Assembly (NCBI GenBank): GCA_900754745.1
Contig: CAAEEB010000050.1
Location: 1 to 44,036, forward strand
Direction: 5' to 3'
DNA length: 44,036 nucleotides
DNA from: an uncultured Collinsella sp.
Lineage (GTDB): Bacteria; Actinomycetota; Coriobacteriia; Coriobacteriales; Coriobacteriaceae
Position 1 is the stretch's first letter; each line of letters begins with the position of its first letter. Shown here piece after piece: positions 31,830 to 39,496 of the stretch. Below the pieces are notes generated by a model, which saw only the letters and a program-made list of their open reading frames with translations, was not told where the DNA came from and made no database searches. Made by a program: the position numbers and the translations under genes.

Positions 31830-32853
31830 AGTCATAACATTCGGTATTCCCTCGTATAACGCCGCCAAGGACATGGACCATTGCATCACCTCCATCTTGG
31901 AGGGGAGCAATTACGCCACCGATATCGAGATTATCGTGGTGGACGACGGCTCCAAGGACGAGACGGCCGCCAAGGCCGACGAGTGGGAGGCCCGTTATCC
32001 TGGAATCATCCGCGCGGTGCACCAGGAGAATGGCGGCCACGGTATCGCCGTCCTCTCGGGCCTGCGCGAGGCACAGGGCACCTATTACAAGGTCGTTGAC
32101 TCGGACGACTGGCTCGACGGTGCGGCGCTTTCGACCATGCTTTCGATTTTGCGTGGCTTTGAGGAGCGCGACCAGCGCGTCGACCTGTTTATCTCGAACT
32201 ACGTGTACGAGAAGGTTTACGAGGGCACGCATACCGCTATTGGCTACAAGTTTGCACTGCCGCGCAAAAAGATTTTCTCTTGGGACCAGATCGGACACTT
32301 CCGTCCCGATCAGAACCTGCTCATGCACAGCCTGTGCTATCGCACCGATGTGCTGCGCGAGTCCAATCTGCCTATGCCGGCACACACGTTCTACGTGGAT
32401 AATATCTACGCATACGTACCGCTGCCGCGCTGCAAGACCATGTACTACGCCGACATCGACCTCTATCGCTACTTTATCGGTCGCGAGGGCCAGAGCGTCA
32501 ATGAGGCCACGATGGTCAAGCGCCTGGGTCAACAGTTCCGCGTAACGCGCATCATGATGGAATCGTTCCACCTGTACCAGGACGTTGAGTCCTCGCGCCT
32601 GCGTTCGTACATGATGGGCTACTTCACCATGATGATGGCGATTTGCTCGGTGCTCACCAAGCTTTCCGAGGAAGATTGTGCCGATGAGCGCCTGAAGACG
32701 CTGTGGAAGGACCTGAAAGAGTACGACGAGCGCATGTATCGTCGCGCTCGCTACGGCGTGGTCGGATTCTTTACCAACCTGCGTGGACGGGCCGGAGACA
32801 AAACCACACTCGGCCTATACCGTCTTGCCTCAAAGATCTTCAAATTCAACTAG
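31822..32853 (+). CDS. Glycosyltransferase family 2
   Basis: A 343-residue GT-A glycosyltransferase. It opens ITFGIPSYNAAKDMDHCI, followed by IEIIVVDDGSKDET (nucleotide-sugar DXD-type region), and KVVDSDDWLDG with the conserved aspartates; a C-terminal helical part has no membrane helix. ATG 31822 overlaps the glf stop, so the two are co-translated. I infer transfer of a sugar, possibly Galf, to a surface glycan; acceptor unknown. Confidence 0.88.
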   Translation: MHKVITFGIPSYNAAKDMDHCITSILEGSNYATDIEIIVVDDGSKDETAAKADEWEARYPGIIRAVHQENGGHGIAVLSGLREAQGTYYKVVDSDDWLDGAALSTMLSILRGFEERDQRVDLFISNYVYEKVYEGTHTAIGYKFALPRKKIFSWDQIGHFRPDQNLLMHSLCYRTDVLRESNLPMPAHTFYVDNIYAYVPLPRCKTMYYADIDLYRYFIGREGQSVNEATMVKRLGQQFRVTRIMMESFHLYQDVESSRLRSYMMGYFTMMMAICSVLTKLSEEDCADERLKTLWKDLKEYDERMYRRARYGVVGFFTNLRGRAGDKTTLGLYRLASKIFKFN

Positions 32854-32878
32854 CACAGAAACGCTCGGGTAACGGGGC

Positions 32879-32981
32879 CCCCTGGTCCTTAACTTGCTAC
32901 TTCGAACAGTCCTGCGCAAGACGGAGGCGCCACTGGCGCCTCCTTTGCGTGCGGAACTCGTATCAAGTTAAGGACCAGGGG
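32879..32981 (+). repeat. Structured element, family B copy 1 (67-nt core), 3' of the glycosyltransferase gene
   Basis: Perfect arms CCCCTGGTCCTTAACTTG and its complement (32879-32896, 32964-32981), extendable with one mismatch. The 67-nt core (32897-32963) contains CAGTCCTG, an inner stem GGAGGCGCC-ACT-GGCGCCTCC and GTGCGGAACTCG. It lies 25 nt after the stop codon. The same core, on the other strand, is at 33107-33173. Confidence 0.75.
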
Positions 32982-33077
32982 TCCTCTGCTATGTCCAGCT
33001 TAATGTCAGGCTACGGAATTTGAAAATCTTTGACGCGCGGTACACGGGGGCCTGGGCTGAAAAGAATTTGGTTGGTA

Positions 33078-33202
33078 GGTTGCCCGGTGGGGCTTGGTTA
33101 TGTTTGTCGCGAGTTCCGCACGAGCCGAAGAGCACTTAATGTGCTCTTCGCGCGAGCCAGGACTGTAGAGCAGCAAACATAACCAAGCCCCACCGGGCAA
33201 CC
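33078..33202 (-). repeat. Structured element, family B copy 2 (67-nt core), 3' of the P1 peptidase gene
   Basis: Perfect 29-bp arms (33078-33106 with 33174-33202) unrelated in sequence to those of copy 1. The core (33107-33173) is again exactly 67 nt; on the minus strand it has ACAGTCCTG at the 5' side and CGTGCGGAACTCG at the 3' side, with an inner GAAGAGCAC/GTGCTCTTC stem instead of copy 1's. It sits 12 nt after the peptidase stop. 32982-33077 shows no gene. Confidence 0.78.
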
Positions 33203-33214
33203 GGACGGGCTGGT

Positions 33215-34216
33215 TTACTTCGCGGCGCCCGGGATGCCGTGGGAGGTTTTGGCGGTTTTGGCTCCGTTTACGATGGCGGTCTGTAGGGCCCTTACGGCGA
33301 GCATGCCCAGTAGGTCTAGGGGTACGGCGGCGCTTGTCTGAGCGTCTAGTTTGCCGCTGGCGAGGGTGTAGATGGTGTCGCCGTCGTTCGTGGTGTGCGT
33401 GGGGCGGATGGTGTGCGCATAGGCGTCTGCGGCCATCTGGGAGACCTTGGTGGCCTGGGCCTTGGTGAGCTCAACGTTGGTGACGATGCAGCTGATGGTG
33501 GTGTTGGTGCGGTCGAGCGGCATCTGCATAGAGCCGGCGGCGGCAAAGGCTGCGAGCTCCATGTCGACGATCTGGTCGCTATCTGCTGCAGCGCGCATAC
33601 CAGCGACCCATTCACCGGTGAAGGGGTCGACGACATTGCCGCAGGCGTTGACCGAGACCACGGCACCCACCTTAACAGGGCCGAGCGCCACGGCGGCAGC
33701 GCCAAGGCCGGCCTTCATGCAGGTGGCGGGGCCCATGAGTTTGCCCACGGTGGCACCGGTGCCGGCACCTACATTGCCCTGCTCGAGCGTGGTGGGGGTG
33801 TTGTCGAGTGCCTCGCGCACGGCGGAGATGCCAGCCTCAATATCGGGGCGAACGGTGGGGTCGCCAAAGGCGAGGTCGAAGATGCAGCTGGAGCACACGA
33901 TGGGCACCTGCGTGGGGCCGACGGGAAGGCCGATGCCGCGGCTCTCGAGCTCGCGGGCGACGCCGCTTGCGGCCTCCAGACCAAAGGCCGATCCACCCGA
34001 AAGGCATACGGCGTGGACCTTGTCCACGGTGTTCTCGGGGCGCAGCAGGTCGGTCTCGCGTGATGCCGGTGCACCGCCGCGAACGTCAACACCGCCGGTG
34101 GCGCCCTCGGGTGCCACGATTACGGTGCAACCGGTGCCGGCCTCCTCGTCCGTATAGTTGCCAAAACAAAAGCCATCGACATCACAAACGTCAATGGCCT
34201 CAAGCAGTGTATCCAT
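33215..34216 (-). CDS. P1-family (DmpA/NylC-type) aminopeptidase-amidohydrolase
   Basis: A 333-residue member of the P1/S58 family of self-processing N-terminal-nucleophile hydrolases. GATGGVDVRGGAPASRETDLLRP-type N-terminal motifs, CLSGGSAFGLEAASGV, GNVGAGTGATVGKLMG and VGAVVSVNACGNVVDP are characteristic. Autocleavage is expected near TNTTISCIVTNVELTK, exposing the nucleophile. Family members cleave N-terminal residues, D-amino-acid amides, beta-peptides or nylon oligomers; the substrate here is unknown. ACTCCTATC-like sequence lies before the ATG (poor ribosome binding site GGAGTAAAAC). Confidence 0.85.
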   Translation of the reverse strand: MDTLLEAIDVCDVDGFCFGNYTDEEAGTGCTVIVAPEGATGGVDVRGGAPASRETDLLRPENTVDKVHAVCLSGGSAFGLEAASGVARELESRGIGLPVGPTQVPIVCSSCIFDLAFGDPTVRPDIEAGISAVREALDNTPTTLEQGNVGAGTGATVGKLMGPATCMKAGLGAAAVALGPVKVGAVVSVNACGNVVDPFTGEWVAGMRAAADSDQIVDMELAAFAAAGSMQMPLDRTNTTISCIVTNVELTKAQATKVSQMAADAYAHTIRPTHTTNDGDTIYTLASGKLDAQTSAAVPLDLLGMLAVRALQTAIVNGAKTAKTSHGIPGAAK

Positions 34217-34286
34217 GTTTTACTCCTATCGGTTTTCCGCCGGGCCTTATGCCCGGTCGGGATCCGTACGGTACGCCAAAATTGTA

Positions 34287-34309
34287 GGCGCTGGGGGATA
34301 CCCAGCGCC
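34287..34309 (-). terminator. Hairpin 3' of maf
   Basis: GGCGCTGGG (34287-34295) and CCCAGCGCC (34301-34309) form a perfect 9-bp stem nine bases after the maf stop. On the minus strand the tail is TACAATTTTGG, weakly T-rich. Confidence 0.6.
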
Positions 34310-34317
34310 AGATGCAA

Positions 34318-34899
34318 TTACGATAGTTTTTGAATCGCGCGCGCGACGCGAGCGATGGGCAGGCCCACCACGTTGTAGAAGTCGCCCGAAATATCGTGCA
34401 CGAGCATGCGCCCGCCAACGCCCTGGATGCCGTAGGCGCCGGCTTTGTCCATGGGCTCGCCCGAGGCGACGTAGCGCTCAATCTGCTCGTCGGTGAGCTC
34501 GTAGAACGTCACGTCGGTCACATCGACAAACGACAGGCTCTCGGCGGCGTGCGGGGCTGTGGCGTCTCCGGCTCTAACGATGCAGACGCCGGTTGCGACC
34601 TGATGCGTGCGCCCCGAGAGCTCGTGGAGCATGGTGCGGGCTTCGTCCTCGTTTGCCGGCTTACCCAAAAGCTTGCCATCGAAGGTGACGATGGTGTCGG
34701 CCGCGATGGTCAGCTCACTGGGCTCGGCGTGCTCGGCGGCAACGGCGGCAGCCTTAGCGCGAGCTAAGCGCTCGACAAGCGTAAGCGGGGCCTCGTCATC
34801 AAAAGGAGTCTCGTCGATGTCAGCGGGAATGACGCGGATGTCGTAGCCCGCTTCGCGCATCAACTCGATGCGGCGCGGTGATTGCGAAGCCAAAATCAT
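34318..34899 (-). CDS. maf: Maf-family nucleotide pyrophosphatase
   Basis: A 193-residue Maf/HAM1-fold enzyme that hydrolyses dTTP/UTP or modified nucleotides. Signature parts are ILASQSPRRIELM at the start, ADIDETPFDDE, VERLARAKA, IAADTIVTFDGKLLGKP and YVASGEPMDKAGAYGIQG. The start codon overlaps the stop of the DJ-1 gene by 4 nt (ATGA), so the two are translationally coupled. Confidence 0.93.
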   Translation of the reverse strand: MILASQSPRRIELMREAGYDIRVIPADIDETPFDDEAPLTLVERLARAKAAAVAAEHAEPSELTIAADTIVTFDGKLLGKPANEDEARTMLHELSGRTHQVATGVCIVRAGDATAPHAAESLSFVDVTDVTFYELTDEQIERYVASGEPMDKAGAYGIQGVGGRMLVHDISGDFYNVVGLPIARVARAIQKLS

Positions 34900-35438
34900 A
34901 GCTGAATGCCCTCGGCAACCTTCTCGACAGCCTTGTCGCCGGCGAGCGTACGCAGCAGCTCGAGCGCAAAGGGGAGCGACTGGGCCATGCCGCTAGCGGT
35001 GATGATGTTGCCGTCGTGCGTGACCTTGTCGCCGGTATAGGCGCCCTCGGGGAAGCTCTTCTCAAAGCCGGGGAAGCACGTGGCGCGGCGTCCCTCGAGC
35101 AGGTCAAGCTCGCCCAGGATAAACGGGGCGGCACAGATGGCGGCAACATGCTTGGTCGCGGCGAACTCGCAAACTACGTCACAGACGCGCTGGTCGGCGC
35201 GCAGGTTGGTGGCACCGGGCAGACCGCCGGGCAGCACGACGCAGTCGTACTCGTCAAAGTTAATCTCGTCAAAGAGTGCGTCGCAGGTTACGGGAATCTG
35301 CAGTGAGCTTACGACCTCGCGCGTGGGCATGATCGAGACGAGCGTGGCGCGCACGCCGCCGCGACGCATGGCATCGACCATGGTCAGGCATTCAATCGTT
35401 TCAAAGCCATCGGCGGCAAGAACGGCAACGCTGGGCAT
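34896..35438 (-). CDS. DJ-1/PfpI family protein
   Basis: A 180-residue class-I glutamine-amidotransferase-like protein. It starts PSVAVLAADGFETIECLTMVD, has the acid residue in DGFETIE and the conserved nucleophile cysteine in VAAICAAPFILG, and ends with the GMAQSLPFALELL helix. Members include ThiJ/YajL chaperone-deglycases. AAAGGAAC precedes ATG 35438; upstream in-frame codons (to 35504) have no ribosome binding site. It is the first gene before maf. Confidence 0.9.
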   Translation of the reverse strand: MPSVAVLAADGFETIECLTMVDAMRRGGVRATLVSIMPTREVVSSLQIPVTCDALFDEINFDEYDCVVLPGGLPGATNLRADQRVCDVVCEFAATKHVAAICAAPFILGELDLLEGRRATCFPGFEKSFPEGAYTGDKVTHDGNIITASGMAQSLPFALELLRTLAGDKAVEKVAEGIQL

Positions 35439-35620
35439 AAGGGTTCCTTTCATAGGGCGGCATACAATTAGCCGTCTTATACCCCGAAGGCCCCCGCTTG
35501 CCACGCCCCAATCTCAAAAAGACTGGTCGTGCCTGGGTGTTGCGCACTAGGAGGGGCTTGCGGCGCGGCGATAAAATCTCGGCATCCGTCATCTTTCGCA
35601 ACATGAGGAGCTGATGTGCG

Positions 35621-35914
35621 ATGATTAGTGTATTCGACCTTCTCGTTTTGCTAGTTGTGTTTGGTGGTATCGCGGCTGTCGCCTTTGCTGTTATCTTGAA
35701 CAAGGAATCGTCGAACAAGTCTCAGCCTCCGCAGCCCAATCCATACCAGCAAATGCCTCCGGCGCAGCAGGTTTCGCAGGTACAGCAGACGCCGACCGCG
35801 ATCGATGATGCTCAGCCAGTTGAGCCTACTTATTTCTGTGCCCAGTGCGGGTCAAAGCTGGAGACAAATGCCTCCTTCTGCCAAAACTGCGGAGCTCCTG
35901 TCAACCATCAGTGA
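35621..35914 (+). CDS. Small membrane protein with C-terminal zinc ribbon
   Basis: A 97-residue protein: one N-terminal membrane helix (FDLLVLLVVFGGIAAVAFAV), a Pro/Gln-rich linker (about 30-67) and a C-terminal zinc ribbon FCAQCGSKL...FCQNCGAP with CxxC pairs. The ribbon probably stays in the cytoplasm. AGGAG lies ten bases before the ATG. The same domain order (membrane helix, Gln/Pro linker, zinc ribbon) ends the protein at 36094, so the two may be functionally linked. Family not otherwise recognised. Confidence 0.75.
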   Translation: MISVFDLLVLLVVFGGIAAVAFAVILNKESSNKSQPPQPNPYQQMPPAQQVSQVQQTPTAIDDAQPVEPTYFCAQCGSKLETNASFCQNCGAPVNHQ

Positions 35915-35922
35915 TTTTTCTG

Positions 35923-35973
35923 GGACGGGGATTAAAAATCATTCGAATTTCGATTGTTATTTAATCCCCGTCC
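35923..35973. repeat. 14-bp inverted repeat with TGGGACGGGG block, 3' of the zinc-ribbon gene
   Basis: GGACGGGGATTAAA (35923-35936) pairs with TTTAATCCCCGTCC (35960-35973) around an AT-rich loop. T-run plus TGGGACGGGG matches the left arm of the element at 23735. It starts 8 nt after the stop codon; TATTTTC follows, so it could terminate transcription. Confidence 0.6.
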
Positions 35974-36015
35974 TATTTTCATCAGGCGTTACCGACTTTT
36001 TTGCTCGTTGGGAAT

Positions 36016-36027
36016 TGTTGCGCAACA
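36016..36027. promoter_or_regulatory. 12-bp palindrome before the beta-propeller-like gene
   Basis: TGTTGCGCAACA is a perfect palindrome 67 bp before the ATG at 36094. A possible operator; regulator unknown. Confidence 0.3.
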
Positions 36028-36093
36028 GATTTTGCTTTTTCGGGCTTAGCGTAGTCTCAGGTCATATTCACCTCTCGACTGAAAGGGGCAACC

Positions 36094-37740
36094 ATGCCAA
36101 GAACAAGAAAAATGAAATGGGGGATGCTCCTTACGGCCGGCCTTGCACTGGCTGCCAGTCTTGTCGTGGCGCCGCTCGGTGCCTACGCTGGCGACGTTCC
36201 GACGCCCGAGCTCAAGGATACGTATGAGCTTGAGAATTCGATATATGTTGGTCGCTCGCCTTCTGGAAGGTATGTGCTGTACGGGGATGCATCTGAAGAA
36301 AAGTTCTATTTACTAGATACCGAGGATTGGTCTCGCACCATAGTGGATATTGATTCCGAGAGTGATGACTATAAAAACGCATACTGCTTTTCAGCCGACG
36401 AGGGAACCTTTTATTGCTTCAATAGAGTGAACGACTCCGTAGCTGTGTACGATTTATCCAAGGACGAATCGGAGGAATATCCACTGGGTGCTGCTGTTCC
36501 ATCTGACATTCTTGAGTACAGCAGGGGCGGCGATGTCAGGCTTCAGATATCCAAGGACAATAAGTCGCTATTTGTAACATCCCTAGTAAACGACACGCCT
36601 TCAAATGATTATTACGCTGTTTTTAGCGTTGTTGATTTCAGGAACGGTAATACGACGGCCAAATACGAATACACACCATCTGATGACTATTATCTGAATG
36701 AGACGGCTTGGATTTCAACTGATGGCAAGTACGGTTACGTAGTGCAAAACTACTGCGGAGATGACTACGATTCGCATTCGTCTTATGACGTGGTGACGAT
36801 CGACCTGAATTCTAAGAAGACTGTTAACTCGTCTGAGTTTGACAAATCGGGCTATAGGGTTGTCGTTAATGACAACGGCGCTGCCATTGGCACGAGCTGT
36901 TATGTCTCCAAAGAGGGCGACGCAACCTGCACCTATTACAGTAACCTGGAGTATAGCTCGATTAATCAGGACGGTTCGCTGGTCCTCGGCCTGTATAACG
37001 GAGACTGCCACGGGCTCGGCTCTAGCTCTTCTGAACTTGAAAGTCTTGAAATGATTGTCGTCGATAACAAGACGGGCGAAACGCAGTGGAGAGCCAAGTA
37101 CCCCAACGAAATTTCGCTTTATTACAGGGATGATTTCGGTGCCCTTTCAGATGACGGCAGATTTGCATTGGTTAACGGCAGAGACGACAATGACAATAAT
37201 CTGCTGTATTTGATTGATACAAAAACGGGTGCGCACTCTCAGCTCAATTTGAGGGGATCACTGGAATACGATCGCGTGGGTGAAGACGACTACTGGGGGT
37301 CTGCGTGGTTCTCGAAGGACTGCTCGTTGATTTATGCCGTTCAAGATAATAAGGATGACGGTTTTAGAATCGATGTCTACAAGAGCGGTATCTCCCAGCA
37401 ATCCCTTTCGTCTGATTCGCAAAAGGAAGACAGCTCGTCCTCGTTCAACCCCATTTTCATCGTCGCCATTGTTGCGATTCTCATCGCAGCGGGCGTGGGC
37501 GGCTTCTTTATCATTCGCATGCGTAAGCACTCCAAGGCATATGCAATGGCTGCGAATAACACCGCATATACGGCACCTCAGCAGACAATGCCGCAGAATT
37601 ACGTTGGGCAGCAGGCTCAGGTCCTACCACAGCAGGCTCCTGCGCCCTCGGATGCACCGCGGTTCTGTAGTTCATGCGGAAGCTCGCTTACGCCCGATTC
37701 TCAATTCTGCCCACATTGCGGCGCACCGGTAAAGCACTAA
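36094..37740 (+). CDS. Exported repeat protein with membrane helix and C-terminal zinc ribbon
   Basis: A 548-residue protein not recognised as a named family. A signal-type helix (GLALAASLVVAPLGAYA) is followed by about 390 residues of repeated beta-type segments (YVLYGDAS..FYLLDTEDW, KSLFVTSLVND, YGYVVQNY, GRFALVNGRDDNDNN-like) that read like a beta-propeller. A membrane helix (FIVAIVAILIAAGVGGFFII) follows at about 453-472, then a Gln/Pro-rich linker and a zinc ribbon FCSSCGSSL...FCPHCGAP. The propeller would face outside and the ribbon the cytoplasm. Codon use is clearly AT-richer than in surrounding genes, suggesting acquisition. CTGAAAGGGG lies before the ATG. Confidence 0.7.
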   Translation: MPRTRKMKWGMLLTAGLALAASLVVAPLGAYAGDVPTPELKDTYELENSIYVGRSPSGRYVLYGDASEEKFYLLDTEDWSRTIVDIDSESDDYKNAYCFSADEGTFYCFNRVNDSVAVYDLSKDESEEYPLGAAVPSDILEYSRGGDVRLQISKDNKSLFVTSLVNDTPSNDYYAVFSVVDFRNGNTTAKYEYTPSDDYYLNETAWISTDGKYGYVVQNYCGDDYDSHSSYDVVTIDLNSKKTVNSSEFDKSGYRVVVNDNGAAIGTSCYVSKEGDATCTYYSNLEYSSINQDGSLVLGLYNGDCHGLGSSSSELESLEMIVVDNKTGETQWRAKYPNEISLYYRDDFGALSDDGRFALVNGRDDNDNNLLYLIDTKTGAHSQLNLRGSLEYDRVGEDDYWGSAWFSKDCSLIYAVQDNKDDGFRIDVYKSGISQQSLSSDSQKEDSSSSFNPIFIVAIVAILIAAGVGGFFIIRMRKHSKAYAMAANNTAYTAPQQTMPQNYVGQQAQVLPQQAPAPSDAPRFCSSCGSSLTPDSQFCPHCGAPVKH

Positions 37741-37744
37741 GCGC

Positions 37745-39448
37745 ATGCCGGTAGAGCGATTAAAACAGAATCGCGACATGCTGATGGTCACGGGCATCTT
37801 GGCGATGCTCGCGACCATCGCGGATATGTTTCGCGATACCGTGGGATTCTCTTGCAACCCTATCTACTTGGTCCATGTCTTGGGGCATATCGCCTTTTTC
37901 TGCGCAGCGTTTATGCTCGGCGACTATCTGATCGATCGGTTCCTGGCGGGACGCAAAAGTGCTGTCGACGTTCCTCGGCAAGTCCATGCTAGATGGTTTG
38001 ACAACTTGTGCGACATGGCGTTCTCTGGCATCCCACAGACGTACGAATTCGGTGGTATCGTAAAACTGGGCGCAATCATCTACGCCTGCTGGTCTCCGTT
38101 GCTGGTCCTGCTGTTCCCGGGCGTGATCTGGTGGGATACTCGCCAGCAGCTTTTGCAGTACAACGGCTTACCCAATGCCTTGTCGGATGGTGTCATCACC
38201 GACCACCATCCAGTGCTCGATACCTATCTGTACGGATGGTTTACCGACCTGGGCCGTGCACTGGGAAGCGTTGATGCTGGGGTGTACGCCTTCTGCCTGG
38301 TACAGGCGTTTCTGACGGCGTGTGCCTTGGCGTGCTGCCTTGTTTTGGTACGCCGCATGGGCGGCGGACGTGGCGTTTGCCTGGCACTGCTGGCGTTTCT
38401 GTGCCTGTATTGGCACCTTCCCATCTATGCTTCGGCTATGGCAAAGGATGCCACCTTCCTGCCGTTTTTCCTGCTGTTCTCGGTTGCCTCCATTGAGGTT
38501 ATGCGCTCAAGGGGGCGACTCCTGAGGGCGCCCGGTTACCTTGCTGTATACGTTGCGCTTCTGCTTCTGGTTTCGCTGACGCGTAAGACCGGCCTGATTC
38601 TCGTGCTGATTGTCCTGGTTGTCGTGTTCTTTAGGGTAGCGGGTCGGCGCGGGCGAGTTGTCGTTGCGGCAATGGCGGTCGGCGCTTCTCTGTTTATGAC
38701 GGTCCTTATGCCCAGGGCCGTGCTTCCCGCTTTGGGGTGCGAGCCTGGTGGCAAGCAGGAGGTCTACGGTCTCATGTTTCAGCAATCCGCGTTGCTGATG
38801 CGTGACCACGGGGAAGAGGTCCCGAAATGGCAGCGCCAGGAGATCGAGCACGCCATCGGCGAGGACGGGAAGAACAACTACACGTGGTTTTTAACCGACT
38901 CCGTTAAAGACCCCACGTTTGGTAAGGCCGACGAGCTCGATTTTCTAGCCTATCTTGGTGCGTGGGCGGCGGGGTTCCTGCAGCATCCGCTTTGCTATCT
39001 CGAAGCGTATCTGGGTGTGCAGGTTGGCTGGTATGCCATGCCGGCGGCGGGAAGCGAGGCCTTGTCGCCCTATGTGACTCCCGTCGATGGGCACAACGTG
39101 AGCCATGTGTTTCCCCGCTCGCGGGACCTGGGATTGAGCTGGTCCGATGCGACCTTGGGCCGCAGTGTCGAGTCGCTCGTCGCATGGTTCCAGTCGACGC
39201 CGGTTGGCATGCTTGTCGGCGCCAAGGCACTTTGGTCGACCTGGGGTATGGCGTTTCTGCTGCTGGAGATAAAGCGTCGTGCGCCCCAGAAACTCTATCT
39301 GATGGCGCCGCTTGTTGCGGCAAACCTTGTCCTTTGGATCTCGCCGACGTCGTACACGACCGAGTCGATGCGCTACCTGCTGCCGTTGTTGTTCTGGCTG
39401 CCCGTGAGTGCAGCGATGACTTTTGCCAGCGTTGCATCGACCGAATAA
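37745..39448 (+). CDS. Polytopic membrane protein, DUF6020/GT-C-like
   Basis: A 567-residue protein with about ten or more membrane helices. It starts four bases after the preceding stop. The conserved DHHPVLDTYLYGW loop after the second helix group and a final SPTSYTTESMRYLLPLLFW segment match the DUF6020 family, which resembles GT-C glycosyltransferases (lipid-linked sugar donors). I infer a role in surface polysaccharide or protein glycosylation, but no substrate is indicated. Confidence 0.75.
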   Translation: MPVERLKQNRDMLMVTGILAMLATIADMFRDTVGFSCNPIYLVHVLGHIAFFCAAFMLGDYLIDRFLAGRKSAVDVPRQVHARWFDNLCDMAFSGIPQTYEFGGIVKLGAIIYACWSPLLVLLFPGVIWWDTRQQLLQYNGLPNALSDGVITDHHPVLDTYLYGWFTDLGRALGSVDAGVYAFCLVQAFLTACALACCLVLVRRMGGGRGVCLALLAFLCLYWHLPIYASAMAKDATFLPFFLLFSVASIEVMRSRGRLLRAPGYLAVYVALLLLVSLTRKTGLILVLIVLVVVFFRVAGRRGRVVVAAMAVGASLFMTVLMPRAVLPALGCEPGGKQEVYGLMFQQSALLMRDHGEEVPKWQRQEIEHAIGEDGKNNYTWFLTDSVKDPTFGKADELDFLAYLGAWAAGFLQHPLCYLEAYLGVQVGWYAMPAAGSEALSPYVTPVDGHNVSHVFPRSRDLGLSWSDATLGRSVESLVAWFQSTPVGMLVGAKALWSTWGMAFLLLEIKRRAPQKLYLMAPLVAANLVLWISPTSYTTESMRYLLPLLFWLPVSAAMTFASVASTE

Positions 39449-39450
39449 AG

Positions 39451-39482
39451 CGGGCTCGCGTGCAGTTACGCACGCGAGCCCG
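39451..39482. terminator. Bidirectional terminator-like hairpin
   Basis: CGGGCTCGCGTGC (39451-39463) and GCACGCGAGCCCG (39470-39482) form a perfect 13-bp stem between convergent genes; TTCTC follows. Confidence 0.75.
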
Positions 39483-39496
39483 TTCTCATCATGCGG

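Noticed and set aside
32879..33202. CRISPR array or retron msr-msd
   Set aside because: No regularly spaced direct repeats, no cas genes and no reverse transcriptase nearby; only inverted arms with a core are present.
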